Part shown: piece by piece, positions 1-12,232 of the stretch | Layout: every line of letters starts with the position of its first letter | Position numbering within the stretch: the first letter of the stretch is position 1 | The notes under the pieces: model-generated | What the model was told of the DNA's origin: nothing | Databases searched by the model: none | Seen by the model: the letters and a program-made list of their open reading frames with translations, nothing else | Made by a program: the position numbers and the translations under genes | NCBI RefSeq assembly: GCF_050947335.1 | Contig: NW_027473316.1 | Span: 5,270,001 to 5,334,000, forward strand | Length of the DNA: 64,000 nt | Source of the DNA: Megachile rotundata | Lineage: Eukaryota > Arthropoda > Insecta > Hymenoptera > Megachilidae | Direction: 5' to 3'

Positions 1-1675
1 GTGATTGTATGATTGTGATTGTATGATTGTGATTGTATGATTGTGATTGTATGATTGTGATTGTATGATTGTGATTGTATGATTGTGATTGTATGATTGT
101 GATTGTATGATTGTGATTGTATGATTGTGAGTGTATGATTGTGGTCGTATGATTGCGATCGTATGATTGCGATCGTATGATTGTGATCGTATGATTGTGA
201 TTGCATGATTTTGATTGTATGATTGTGATTGTATGATTGTGATTGTATGATTTTGATTGTATGATTGTGATTGTATGATTGTGATTGTATGATTGTGATT
301 GTATGATTGTGATTGTATGATTGTGATTGTATGATTGTGATTGTATGATTGTGATTGAATGATTGTGAGTGTATGATTATGATTCTATGATTGTGATTGT
401 ATGATTGTGATTGTATGATTGTGATTGTATGATTGTGATTGTATGATTGTGATTGTATGATTGTGATTGTATGATTGTGATTGTATGATTGTGATTGTAT
501 GATTGTGATTGTATGATTGTGATTGTATGATTGTGATTGTATGATTGTGATTGTATGATTGTGATTGTATGATTGTGATTGTATGATTGTGATTGTATGA
601 TTGTGATTGTATGATTGTGATTGTATGATTGTGATTGTATGATTGTGATTGTATGATTGTGATTGTATGATTGTGATTGTATGATTGTGATTGTATGATT
701 GTGATTGTATGATTGTGATTGTATGATTGTGATTGTATGATTGTGATTGTATGATTGTGATTGTATGATTGTGATTGTATGATTGTGATTGTATGATTGT
801 GATTGTATGATTGTGATTGTATGATTGTGATTGTATGATTGTGATTGTATGATTGTGATTGTGTGATTGTGATTGAATGATTGTGAGTGTATGATTATGA
901 TTCTATGATTGTGATTGTATGATTGTGATTGTATGATTGTGATTGTATGATTGTGATTGTATGATTGTGATTGTCTGATTGTGATTGTCTGATTGTGATT
1001 GTATGATTGTGATTGTATGATTGTGATTGTATGATTGTGATTGTATGATTGTGATTGTATGATTGTGATTGTATGATTGTGATTGTATGATTGTGATTGT
1101 ATGATTGTGATTGTATGATTGTGATTGTATGATTGTGATTGTATGATTGTGATTGTATGATTGTGATTGTATGATTGTGATTGTATGATTGTGATTGTAT
1201 GACTGTGATTGAATGGTTGTGATTGAATGATTGTGAGTGTATGATTGTGATTCGATGATTGCGATTGTATGCTGGTAACTGTATTATTGTGATTGTATGA
1301 TTGTGATTGTATGATTGTGATTGTATGACTGTGATTGTATGATTGTGATTGTATGATTGTGATTGTATGATTGTGATTGTATGATTGTGATTGTATGATT
1401 GTGATTGTATGATTGTGATTGTATGATTGTGATTGTATGATTGTGATTGTATGATTGTGATTGTATGATTGTGATTGCATGTTTGTGATTGTATGATTGT
1501 GATTGTATCATTGTGATTGTATCATTGTGATTGTATGATTGTGATTGTATGATTGTGAATGTATGATTCTGATTGTATGATTGTGAGTGTATGATTGTGA
1601 TTGAATGATTATGATTGTATGATTGTGATTGTATGATTGTGATTGTATGATTGTGATTGTATGATTGTGATTGTA

Positions 1676-1787
1676 TGATTGTTTATGTATGATTGTGATT
1701 GTATAGTAGTAATTGTGCGATTGTCATCGTATGATTGTGATTGTATGATTGCGATCGTATGATTGTGATTGTTGAACTGCGATTGTA
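1676..1787. repeat. Module A (112 bp, 8 units), first copy
   Basis: This is the most divergent common module. Diagnostic units are TGATTGTTTATGTA, TAGTAGTAATTGTG, CGATTGTCATCGTA and GAACTGCGATTGTA, all exactly 14 bp. GTTTATG marks full copies at 1681, 2297, 2619, 7953, 12784, 15892, 18959, 20499, 21466, 24211, 25737, 26718, 30864, 32712, 36787, 37782, 39658, 41506, 44223, 45246, 47094, 49306, 51728, 51798, 55242, 55690, 58266, 61025, 63517 and 63951. Copies that lack the GTTTATG unit (A') start at GTATAGTAG 21962, 27214, 33194, 38278, 40140, 41988, 45728 and 47576. They always lie 462 or 476 bp after a full A. Confidence 0.85.
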
Positions 1788-3691
1788 TGATTGTGATTGT
1801 ATGATTGTGATAGTATGATTGTGATTGTATGATTGTGATTGTATGATTGTGATTGTATAATTGTGATTGTATGATTGTGATTGTATGATTGTGATTGTAT
1901 GATTGTGATTGTATGATTGTGATTGTATGATTGTGATTGTATGATTGTGATTGTATGATTGTGATTGTATGATTGTGATTGTATGATTGTGATTGAATGA
2001 TTGTGAGTGTATGATTGTGATTATATGATTGCGATCGTATGATTGTGATCGTATGATTGTGATTGTATGATTGTGATTGCATGTTTGTGATTGTATGATT
2101 GTGATTGTATCATTGTGATTGTATCATTGTGATTGTATGATTGTGATTGTATGATTGTGAATGTATGATTCTGATTGTATGATTGTGAGTGTATGATTGT
2201 GATTGAATGATTATGATTGTATGATTGTGATTGTATGATTGTGATTGTATGATTGTGATTGTATGATTGTGATTGTATGATTGTGATTGTATGATTGTTT
2301 ATGTATGATTGCGATTGTATAGTAGTAATTGTGCGATTGTCATCGTATGATTGTGATTGTATGATTGCGATCGTATGATTGTGATTGTTGAACTGCGATT
2401 GTATGATTGTGATTTTATGATTGTGATAGTATGATTGTGATTGTATGATTGTGATTGTATGATTGTGATTGTATGATTGTGATTGTATAATTGTGATTGT
2501 ATGATTGTGATTGTATGATTGTGATTGTATGATTGTGATTGTATGATTGTGATTGTATGATTGTGATTGTATGATTGTGATTGTATGATTGTGATTGTAT
2601 GATTGTGATTGTATGATTGTTTATGTATGATTGTGATTGTATAGTAGTAATTGTGCGATTGTCATCGTATGATTGTGATTGTATGATTGCGATCGTATGA
2701 TTGTGATTGTTGAACTGCGATTGTATGATTGTGATTGTATGATTGTGATAGTATGATTGTGATTGTATGATTGTGATTGTATGATTGTGATTGTATAATT
2801 GTGATTGTATGATTGTGATTGTATGATTGTGATTGTATGATTGTGATTGTATGATTGTGATTGTATGATTGTGATTGTATGATTGTGATTGTATGATTGT
2901 GATTGTATGATTGTGATTGTATGATTGTGATTGAATGATTGTGAGTGTATGATTGTGATTATATGATTGCGATCGTATGATTGTGATCGTATGATTGTGA
3001 TTGTATGATTGTGATTGTATGATTGTGATTGTATGATTGTGATTGTATGATTTTGATTGTATGATTGTGATTGTATGATTGTGATTGTATGATTGTGATT
3101 GTATGATTGTGATTGTATGATTGTGATTGAATGATTGTGAGTGTATGATTATGATTCTATGATTGTGATTGTATGATTGTGATTGTATGATTGTGATTGT
3201 ATGATTGCGATTGTATGATTGTGATTGTATGATTGTGATTGTATGATTGTGATTGTATGATTGTGATTGTATGATTGTGATTGTATGATTGTGATTGTGT
3301 GATTGCGATTGTATGAATGTGATTGTATGATTGTGATTGTATGATTGTATTTGTATGATTGTGATTGTATGATTGTGATTGTATGATTGTGATTGTATGA
3401 TTGTGATTGTATGATTGTGATTGTATGATTGTGATTGTATGATTGTGATTGTATGGTTGCGATTGTATAATTGTGATTGTATGATAGTGATTGTATGATT
3501 GTGATTGTATGATTGTGATTGTATGATTGTGATTGTATGATTGTGATTGTATGATTGTGATTGTATGATTGTGATTGTATGAGTGTGATTGTATGGTTGT
3601 GATTGTATAATTGTGATTGTATGATAGTGATTGTATGATTGTGATTGTATGATTGTGATTGTATGATTGTGATTGTATGATTGTGATTGTA

Positions 3692-3775
3692 TGGTGGTGA
3701 TCGTATGATTGTGATCGTTTGATTGTGGTTGTATAATTACGGTTCTATTATTGTGATTGTATGATTGTGATTGCA
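3692..3775. repeat. Module B (84 bp, 6 units), first copy
   Basis: Diagnostic units are TGGTGGTGATCGTA, TGATTGTGGTTGTA and TAATTACGGTTCTA. Copies (first variant base): 3693, 6675, 9335, 10777, 13494, 14292, 17302, 22554, 28730, 34822, 35200, 48252, and with the TGTTTGTGATCG allele 51332, 54846, 63121. About 100 bp downstream there is always a GTGTTTGTTTG unit and, except in the right-hand subfamily, a GCGATAG unit. Confidence 0.85.
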
Positions 3776-4237
3776 TTATTGTGATTGTATGATTGTGATT
3801 GTATGATTGTGATCGTATGATTGTGTTTGTTTGATTGCGATAGTATGATTGTGATTGTATGATTGTGATTGTATGATTGTGATTGTATGATTGTGATTGC
3901 ATGATTGTGATTGTATGATTGTGATTGTATGATTGTGATTGTATGATTGTGATTGTATGATTGTGATTGTATGATTGTGATTGTATGATTGTGATTGTAT
4001 GATTGTGATTGTATGATTGTGATTGTATGATTGTGATTGTATGATTGTGATTGTATGATTGTGATTGTATGATTGCGATTGTATCATTGTGATTGTATGA
4101 TTGTGATTATATGATTGTGATTATATGATTGTGATTGTATGATTGCGATTGTATGATTGCGATTGTATGATTGTGATTGTATGATTGTGATTGTATGATT
4201 GTGATTGTATGATTGTGATTGTATGATTGTGATTGTA

Positions 4238-4321
4238 TCATTGTGATTGAATGATTGTGAGTGTATGAATGTGATTGTATGGTTGCGATCGTATGATTCT
4301 GATTCTTTGACTGCGATTGTA
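4238..4321. repeat. Module H (84 bp, 6 units), universal tile landmark, first copy
   Basis: Six variant units; diagnostic ones are TCATTGTGATTGAA, TGGTTGCGATCGTA and TGACTGCGATTGTA. Starts of all 16 copies: 4238, 7262, 9922, 11364, 11798, 14039, 14837, 17973, 23225, 29317, 35787, 43223, 48811, 52731, 56623, 60011. Each follows module G directly. Copies 4238, 14039 and 14837 carry CTGATTC in the fifth unit, the rest GTGATTC. Confidence 0.85.
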
Positions 4322-4811
4322 TGATTGTGATTGTGTGATTGTGATTGTATGATTGTGATTGTATGATTGTGATTGTATGATTGTGATTGTATGATTGTGA
4401 TTGTATGATTGTGATTGTATGATTGTGATTGTATGATTGTGATTGTATGATTGTGATTGTATGATTGTGATTGTATGATTGTGATTGTCTGATTGTGATT
4501 GTATGATTGTGATTGTATGATTGTGATTGTATGATTGTGATTGTATGATTGTGATTGTATGATTGTGATTGTATGATTGTGATTGTATGATTGTGATTGT
4601 ATGATTGTGATTGTATGATTGTGATTGTATGATTGTGATTGTATGATTGTGATTGTATGATTGTGATTGTATGATTGTGATTGTATGATTGTGATTGTAT
4701 GATTGTGATTGTATGATTGTGATTGTATGATTGTGATTGTATGATTGTGATTGTATGATTGTGATTGTATGATTGTGATTGTATGATTGTGATTGTATGA
4801 TTGTGATTGTA

Positions 4812-4909
4812 TGACTGTGATTGAATGATTGTGATTGAATGATTGTGAGTGTATGATTGTGATTCTATGATTGCGATTGTATGCTGGTAACTGTATTATT
4901 GTGATTGTA
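4812..4909. repeat. Module F (98 bp, 7 units)
   Basis: Diagnostic units are TGACTGTGATTGAA and TGCTGGTAACTGTA or its allele TGCTGGTGACTGTA. The GTAACTG allele occurs near 1272, 4875, 15440, 19826 and 25064. The GTGACTG allele occurs near 12444, 18618, 20145, 23872, 25383, 29977, 36430, 43871, 50534, 54048, 60685 and 62268. The long tiles at 18-20 kb and 23-25 kb carry both alleles. Confidence 0.8.
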
Positions 4910-4969
4910 TGATTGTGATTGTATGATTGTGATTGTATGATTGTGATTGTATGATTGTGATTGTATGAC

Positions 4970-5536
4970 TGTGATTGTATGATTGTGATTGTATGATTGT
5001 GATTGTATGATTGTGATTGTATGATTGTGATTGTATGATTGTGATTGTATGATTGTGATTGTATGATTGTGATTGTATGATTGTGATTGTATGATTGTGA
5101 TTGTATGATTGTGATTGTATGATTGTGATTGTATGATTGTGATTGTATGATTGTGATTGTATGATTGTGATTGTATGATTGTGATTGTATGATTGTGATT
5201 GTATGATTGTGATTGTATGATTGTGATTGTATGATTGTGATTGTATGATTGTGATTGTATGATTGTGATTGTATGATTGTGATTGTATGATTGTGATTGT
5301 ATGATTGTGATTGTATGATTGTGATTGTATGATTGTGATTGTATGATTGTGATTGTATGATTGTGATTGTATGATTGTGATTGTATGATTGTGATTGTAT
5401 GATTGTGATTGTATGATTGTGATTGTATGATTGTGATTGTATGATTGTGATTGTATGATTGTGATTGTATGATTGTGATTGTATGATTGTGATTGTATGA
5501 TTGTGATTGTATGATTGTGATTGTATGATTGTGATT
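4970..5536. repeat. Long uninterrupted consensus run (about 40 units)
   Basis: By eye every unit here is the consensus TGATTGTGATTGTA. Comparable runs are 5559-6110, 8222-8742, 16161-16723, 27376-27899 and 42150-42617. All end at a module E doublet. Identity at this level suggests recent amplification. It also makes the unit count in these runs the least certain part of the assembly. Confidence 0.8.
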
Positions 5537-5558
5537 GTTTGATTGTGATTGTTTGATT
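5537..5558. repeat. Module E, GTTTG doublet
   Basis: Two successive units have TTTG in place of TATG. Copies: 5537, 6111, 7539, 8743, 10213, 16724, 27900, 28208, 31416, 33824, 38880, 40770, 42618 (three units in place of two), 46344, 48178. It usually ends a long clean consensus run and lies about 170-260 bp before a D cluster. Confidence 0.8.
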
Positions 5559-6358
5559 GTGATTGTATGATTGTGATTGTATGATTGTGATTGTATGATT
5601 GTGATTGTATGATTGTGATTGTATGATTGTGATTGTATGATTGTGATTGTATGATTGTGATTGTATGATTGTGATTGTATGATTGTGATTGTATGATTGT
5701 GATTGTATGATTGTGATTGTATGATTGTGATTGTATGATTGTGATTGTATGATTGTGATTGTATGATTGTGATTGTATGATTGTGATTGTATGATTGTGA
5801 TTGTATGATTGTGATTGTATGATTGTGATTGTATGATTGTGATTGTATGATTGTGATTGTATGATTGTGATTGTATGATTGTGATTGTATGATTGTGATT
5901 GTATGATTGTGATTGTATGATTGTGATTGTATGATTGTGATTGTATGATTGTGATTGTATGATTGTGATTGTATGATTGTGATTGTATGATTGTGATTGT
6001 ATGATTGTGATTGTATGATTGTGATTGTATGATTGTGATTGTATGATTGTGATTGTATGATTGTGATTGTATGATTGTGATTGTATGATTGTGATTGTAT
6101 GATTGTGATTGTTTGATTGTGATTGTTTGATTGTGATTGTATGATTGTGATTGTATGATTGTGATTGTATGATTGTGATTGTATGATTGTGATTGTATGA
6201 TTGTGATTGTATGATTGTGATTGTATGATTGTGATTGTATGATTGTGATTGTATGATTGTGATTGTATGATTGTGATTGTATGATTGTGATTGTATGATT
6301 GTGATTGTATGATTGTGATTGTATGATTGTGATTGTATGATTGTGATTGTATGATTGT

Positions 6359-6478
6359 GAGTGTATGATTGTGATCGTATGATTGCGATCGTATGATTGC
6401 GATCGTATGATTGCGATCGTATGATTGCGATCGTATGATTGCGATCGTATGATTGTGATCGTATGATTGTGATCGCAT
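6359..6478. repeat. Module D, CpG/GATC-rich cluster (GCGATCG units)
   Basis: A GAGTGTA unit is followed by several TGATTGCGATCGTA units, closing with a GATCGCA or GATTGCA unit and TTTTG units. Each core unit carries two CpG, one GATC and one CGATCG palindrome (PvuI site), in an array whose consensus has no C. Clusters: 142-190 (weak), 6359-6478, 9005-9137, 10461-10580, 16972-17090, 22238-22355, 28470-28588, 31608-31725, 32125-32230, 34002-34120, 39058-39162, 40934-41038, 42810-42914, 46522-46625, 50778-50882, 52066-52183, 52360-52450 (weak), 54292-54396, 55958-56075, 56252-56342 (weak), 62539-62671. The number of CpG units varies between clusters. Confidence 0.88.
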
Positions 6479-7065
6479 GATTTTGATTGTATGATTGTGA
6501 TTGTATGATTGTGATTGTATGATTTTGATTGTATGATTGTGATTGTATGATTGTGATTGTATGATTGTGATTGTACGATTGTGATTGTATGATTGTGATT
6601 GTATGATTGTGATTGTATGATTGTGATTGTATGATTGTGATTGTATGATTGTGATTGTATGATTGTGATTGTATGGTGGTGATCGTATGATTGTGATCGT
6701 TTGATTGTGGTTGTATAATTACGGTTCTATTATTGTGATTGTATGATTGTGATTGCATGATTGTGATTGTATGATTGTGATTGTATGATTGTGATCGTAT
6801 GATTGTGTTTGTTTGATTGCGATAGTATGATTGTGATTGTATGATTGTGATTGTATGATTGTGATTGTATGATTGTGATTGTATGATTGCGATTGCATGA
6901 TTGTGATTGTATGCTTGTGATTGTATGATTGTGATTGTATGATTGTGATTGTATGATTGTGATTGTATGATTGTGATTGTATGATTGTGATTATATGATT
7001 GTGATTGTATGACTGTGATTGTATGATTGTGATTGTATGATTGTGATTGTATGATTGTGATTGTA

Positions 7066-7261
7066 TGATTGCGATTGTATCATTGTGATTGTATGATTGT
7101 GATTATATGATTGTGATTGTATGATTGCGATTGTATGATTGCGATTGTATGATTGCGATTGTATGATTGCGATTGTATGATTGCGATTGTACGATTGTGA
7201 TTGTATGATTGTGATTGTATGATTGTGATTGTATGATTGTGATTGTATGATTGTGATTGTA
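7066..7261. repeat. Module G (196 bp), GCGATTG run ending at H
   Basis: It starts TGATTGCGATTGTA, TCATTGTGATTGTA, TGATTGTGATTATA, then holds up to five successive TGATTGCGATTGTA units, a TACGATT unit, and consensus units up to H. The number of GCGATTG units varies: five in most copies between 7 and 43 kb, two at about 4140, 13945 and 14743, three near 48700 and 59900, and an interrupted pair near 52630 and 56530. A second TACGATT unit is present near 35727. Confidence 0.8.
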
Positions 7262-9921
7262 TCATTGTGATTGAATGATTGTGAGTGTATGAATGTGATT
7301 GTATGGTTGCGATCGTATGATTGTGATTCTTTGACTGCGATTGTATGATTGTGATTGTGTGATTGTGATTGTATGATTGTGATTGTATGATTGTGATTGT
7401 ATGATTGTGATTGTATGATTGTGATTATATGATTGTGATTGTATGACTGTGATTGTATGATTGTGATTGTATGATTGTGATTGTATGATTGTGATTGTAT
7501 GATTGTGATTGTATGATTGTGATTGTATGATTGTGATTGTTTGATTGTGATTGTTTGATTGTGATTGTATGATTGTGATTGTATGATTGTGATTGTATGA
7601 TTGTGATTGTATGATTGTGATTGTATGATTGTGATTGTATGATTGTGATTGTATGATTGTGATTGTATGATTGTGATTGTATGATTGTGATTGTATGATT
7701 GTGATTGTATGATTGTGATTGTATGATTGCGATTGCATGATTGTGATTGTATGCTTGTGATTGTATGATTGTGATTGTATGATTGTGATTGTATGATTGT
7801 GAATGTATGATTCTGATTGTATGATTGTGAGTGTATGATTGTGATTGAATGATTATGATTGTATGATTGTGATTGTATGATTGTGATTGTATGATTGTGA
7901 TTGTATGATTGTGATTGTATGATTGTGATTGTATGATTGTGATTGTATGATTGTTTATGTATGATTGTGATTGTATAGTAGTAATTGTGCGATTGTCATC
8001 GTATGATTGTGATTGTATGATTGCGATCGTATGATTGTGATTGTTGAACTGCGATTGTATGATTGTGATTGTATGATTGTGATAGTATGATTGTGATTGT
8101 ATGATTGTGATTGTATGATTGTGATTGTATGATTGTGATTGTATAATTGTGATTGTATGATTGTGATTGTATGATTGTGATTGTATGATTGTGATTGTAT
8201 GATTGTGATTGTATGATTGCGATTGTATGATTGTGATTGTATGATTGTGATTGTATGATTGTGATTGTATGATTGTGATTGTATGATTGTGATTGTATGA
8301 TTGTGATTGTATGATTGTGATTGTATGATTGTGATTGTATGATTGTGATTGTATGATTGTGATTGTATGATTGTGATTGTATGATTGTGATTGTATGATT
8401 GTGATTGTATGATTGTGATTGTATGATTGTGATTGTATGATTGTGATTGTATGATTGTGATTGTATGATTGTGATTGTATGATTGTGATTGTATGATTGT
8501 GATTGTATGATTGTGATTGTATGATTGTGATTGTATGATTGTGATTGTATGATTGTGATTGTATGATTGTGATTGTATGATTGTGATTGTATGATTGTGA
8601 TTGTATGATTGTGATTGTATGATTGTGATTGTATGATTGTGATTGTATGATTGTGATTGTATGATTGTGATTGTATGATTGTGATTGTATGATTGTGATT
8701 GTATGATTGTGATTGTATGATTGTGATTGTATGATTGTGATTGTTTGATTGTGATTGTTTGATTGTGATTGTATGATTGTGATTGTATGATTGTGATTGT
8801 ATGATTGTGATTGTATGATTGTGATTGTATGATTGTGATTGTATGATTGTGATTGTATGATTGTGATTGTATGATTGTGATTGTATGATTGTGATTGTAT
8901 GATTGTGATTGTATGATTGTGATTGTATGATTGTGATTGTATGATTGTGATTGTATGATTGTGATTGTATGATTGTGATTGTATGATTGTGATTGTATGA
9001 TTGTGAGTGTATGATTGTGATCGTATGATTGCGATCGTATGATTGCGATCGTATGATTGCGATCGTATGATTGCGATCGTATGATTGCGATCGTATGATT
9101 GCGATCGTATGATTGTGATCGTATGATTGTGATCGCATGATTTTGATTGTATGATTGTGATTGTATGATTGTGATTGTATGATTTTGATTGTATGATTGT
9201 GATTGTATGATTGTGATTGTATGATTGTGATTGTACGATTGTGATTGTATGATTGTGATTGTATGATTGTGATTGTATGATTGTGATTGTATGATTGTGA
9301 TTGTATGATTGTGATTGTATGATTGTGATTGTATGGTGGTGATCGTATGATTGTGATCGTTTGATTGTGGTTGTATAATTACGGTTCTATTATTGTGATT
9401 GTATGATTGTGATTGCATGATTGTGATTGTATGATTGTGATTGTATGATTGTGATCGTATGATTGTGTTTGTTTGATTGCGATAGTATGATTGTGATTGT
9501 ATGATTGTGATTGTATGATTGTGATTGTATGATTGTGATTGTATGATTGCGATTGCATGATTGTGATTGTATGCTTGTGATTGTATGATTGTGATTGTAT
9601 GATTGTGATTGTATGATTGTGATTGTATGATTGTGATTGTATGATTGTGATTATATGATTGTGATTGTATGACTGTGATTGTATGATTGTGATTGTATGA
9701 TTGTGATTGTATGATTGTGATTGTATGATTGCGATTGTATCATTGTGATTGTATGATTGTGATTATATGATTGTGATTGTATGATTGCGATTGTATGATT
9801 GCGATTGTATGATTGCGATTGTATGATTGCGATTGTATGATTGCGATTGTACGATTGTGATTGTATGATTGTGATTGTATGATTGTGATTGTATGATTGT
9901 GATTGTATGATTGTGATTGTA
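7262..9921. repeat. HOR tile 2 (2660 bp = 190 units)
   Basis: Module order: H, a GATTATA unit near 7428, E at 7539, a GAATGTA/ATTCTGA pair near 7800, A (GTTTATG at 7953), a consensus run at 8222-8742, E at 8743, D at 9005-9137, B at 9335, G. Cluster D here has one more GCGATCG unit than D of the preceding tile. B and H recur exactly 2660 bp after the preceding copies (6675 to 9335, 7262 to 9922), so this is an in-register duplication. Confidence 0.85.
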
Positions 9922-11363
9922 TCATTGTGATTGAATGATTGTGAGTGTATGAATGTGATTGTATGGTTGCGATCGTATGATTGTGATTCTTTGACTGCGA
10001 TTGTATGATTGTGATTGTGTGATTGTGATTGTATGATTGTGATTGTATGATTGTGATTGTATGATTGTGATTGTATGATTGTGATTATATGATTGTGATT
10101 GTATGACTGTGATTGTATGATTGTGATTGTATGATTGTGATTGTATGATTGTGATTGTATGATTGTGATTGTATGATTGTGATTGTATGATTGTGATTGT
10201 ATGATTGTGATTGTTTGATTGTGATTGTTTGATTGTGATTGTATGATTGTGATTGTATGATTGTGATTGTATGATTGTGATTGTATGATTGTGATTGTAT
10301 GATTGTGATTGTATGATTGTGATTGTATGATTGTGATTGTATGATTGTGATTGTATGATTGTGATTGTATGATTGTGATTGTATGATTGTGATTGTATGA
10401 TTGTGATTGTATGATTGTGATTGTATGATTGTGATTGTATGATTGTGATTGTATGATTGTGAGTGTATGATTGTGATCGTATGATTGCGATCGTATGATT
10501 GCGATCGTATGATTGCGATCGTATGATTGCGATCGTATGATTGCGATCGTATGATTGTGATCGTATGATTGTGATCGCATGATTTTGATTGTATGATTGT
10601 GATTGTATGATTGTGATTGTATGATTTTGATTGTATGATTGTGATTGTATGATTGTGATTGTATGATTGTGATTGTATGATTGTGATTGTATGATTGTGA
10701 TTGTATGATTGTGATTGTATGATTGTGATTGTATGATTGTGATTGTATGATTGTGATTGTATGATTGTGATTGTATGGTGGTGATCGTATGATTGTGATC
10801 GTTTGATTGTGGTTGTATAATTACGGTTCTATTATTGTGATTGTATGATTGTGATTGCATGATTGTGATTGTATGATTGTGATTGTATGATTGTGATCGT
10901 ATGATTGTGTTTGTTTGATTGCGATAGTATGATTGTGATTGTATGATTGTGATTGTATGATTGTGATTGTATGATTGTGATTGTATGATTGCGATTGCAT
11001 GATTGTGATTGTATGCTTGTGATTGTATGATTGTGATTGTATGATTGTGATTGTATGATTGTGATTGTATGATTGTGATTGTATGATTGTGATTATATGA
11101 TTGTGATTGTATGACTGTGATTGTATGATTGTGATTGTATGATTGTGATTGTATGATTGTGATTGTATGATTGCGATTGTATCATTGTGATTGTATGATT
11201 GTGATTATATGATTGTGATTGTATGATTGCGATTGTATGATTGCGATTGTATGATTGCGATTGTATGATTGCGATTGTATGATTGCGATTGTACGATTGT
11301 GATTGTATGATTGTGATTGTATGATTGTGATTGTATGATTGTGATTGTATGATTGTGATTGTA
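9922..11363. repeat. HOR tile 3 (1442 bp = 103 units)
   Basis: This is a shortened version of the preceding tile: H, E at 10213, D at 10461-10580, B at 10777, G. The whole A-containing middle of the preceding tile is absent. The simplest reading is loss of about 87 units by in-register exchange, because B to B and H to H both give 1442 bp, a multiple of 14. Confidence 0.85.
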
Positions 11364-11797
11364 TCATTGTGATTGAATGATTGTGAGTGTATGAATGTGA
11401 TTGTATGGTTGCGATCGTATGATTGTGATTCTTTGACTGCGATTGTATGATTGTGATTGTGTGATTGTGATTGTATGATTGTGATTGTATGATTGTGATT
11501 GTATGATTGTGATTGTATGATTGTGATTATATGATTGTAATTGTATGACTGTGATTGTATGATTGTGATTGTATGATTGTGATTGTATGATTGTGATTGT
11601 ATGATTGCGATTGTATCATTGTGATTGTATGATTGTGATTATATGATTGTGATTGTATGATTGCGATTGTATGATTGCGATTGTATGATTGCGATTGTAT
11701 GATTGCGATTGTATGATTGCGATTGTACGATTGTGATTGTATGATTGTGATTGTATGATTGTGATTGTATGATTGTGATTGTATGATTGTGATTGTA
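11364..11797. repeat. HOR tile 4, minimal H-G unit (434 bp = 31 units)
   Basis: This is the smallest tile, consisting only of H, a few consensus units and G. It belongs to a 434-bp tandem duplication covering about 11091-11524 and 11525-11958. GATTATA recurs at 11091 and 11525, and H at 11364 and 11798. The second copy differs by ATTGTAATTG near 11536. Confidence 0.85.
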
Positions 11798-11979
11798 TCA
11801 TTGTGATTGAATGATTGTGAGTGTATGAATGTGATTGTATGGTTGCGATCGTATGATTGTGATTCTTTGACTGCGATTGTATGATTGTGATTGTGTGATT
11901 GTGATTGTATGATTGTGATTGTATGATTGTGATTGTATGATTGTGATTGTATGATTGTGATTGTATGATTGTGATTGTA

Positions 11980-12050
11980 TGATTGTATTTGGGAGATTGT
12001 AATTGTATGATTGCGATTTTATGATTGTGATTGTATTGATTGTGATCGTA
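11980..12050. repeat. Module C2, C variant carrying a 15-bp unit (register shift)
   Basis: It starts like C, but the third unit ends GATTTTA and the fifth is 15 bp, TTGATTGTGATCGTA, shifting the register by one base. The 15-mers start at 12036, 18211, 21236, 23463, 26488, 29569, 30634, 36025, 37538, 43461, 45016 and 60263. At 21236 and 26488 the preceding unit ends GGA in place of GTA. It is always followed by GATCG and GATTCTA units and a TTCTTATGACTGTA unit about 90 bp later. Confidence 0.87.
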
Positions 12051-12232
12051 TGATTGTGATCGTATGATTGTGATTCTATGATTGTGATTCTATGATTGTG
12101 ATTGTATGATTGTGATTGTATTCTTATGACTGTATTATTGTGATTGTATGATTGTGATTGTATGATTGTGCTTGTATGATTGTGATTGTATGATTTTGAT
12201 TGTATGATTGTAATTGTATGATTGTGATTGTA

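Larger units (their letters stand above)
1..4237. repeat. Left-edge satellite block before the first H module
   Basis: The block is cut by the window start. It opens with consensus units, a small CpG-bearing patch (GTGGTCG then GCGATCG units, about 142-190), then TTTTG-type units near 211 and 251. Pairs of GATTGAA/GAGTGTA units followed by ATGATTC lie near 355 and 877. A TGTCTG doublet lies near 972, and module F near 1199-1290 (allele CTGGTAACTG). TCAT doublets lie near 1508 and 2109. Module A occurs three times, with GTTTATG at 1681, 2297 and 2619; the spacings of 616 and 322 bp are 44 and 23 units. Module B is at 3692-3775. A G-like TCATT unit lies at about 4084. Confidence 0.85.
4238..7261. 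repeat. HOR tile 1 (H to H, 3024 bp = 216 units)
   Basis: Module order: H, a TGTCTG unit near 4487, F at 4812-4909 (allele CTGGTAACTG), then two very clean consensus runs (4970-5536 and 5559-6110) ended by E doublets at 5537 and 6111. The CpG cluster D follows at 6359-6478, then B at 6675 and G at 7066-7261. It has no module A or C, unlike later tiles. Its H and B blocks match the copies near 14.0-15.1 kb, including the CTGATTC allele of H that is found only at 4238, 14039 and 14837. Confidence 0.85.

Noticed and set aside
1676..1787. Module A as a remnant of a mobile element
   Set aside because: It has no terminal repeats, target-site duplication or coding remnant, and its eight units keep the 14-bp register and align to the consensus by substitutions alone.
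6359..6478. D clusters as a CRISPR-like array (short repeats with variation)
   Set aside because: The repeats are contiguous 14-mers with no spacers, no cas genes are present, and the variation is single-base substitution of the same unit.
6359..6478. CGATCG/GATC density as a bacterial origin or SeqA/Dam region
   Set aside because: There are no DnaA boxes, no genes and no bacterial context. The GATC sites follow from one substitution in the satellite unit.
12036..12050. TTGATTG in C2 as a homeodomain (PBX/HOX-like TGATTGAT) site
   Set aside because: Only a partial match to a short, degenerate motif in a low-complexity array; no supporting context.
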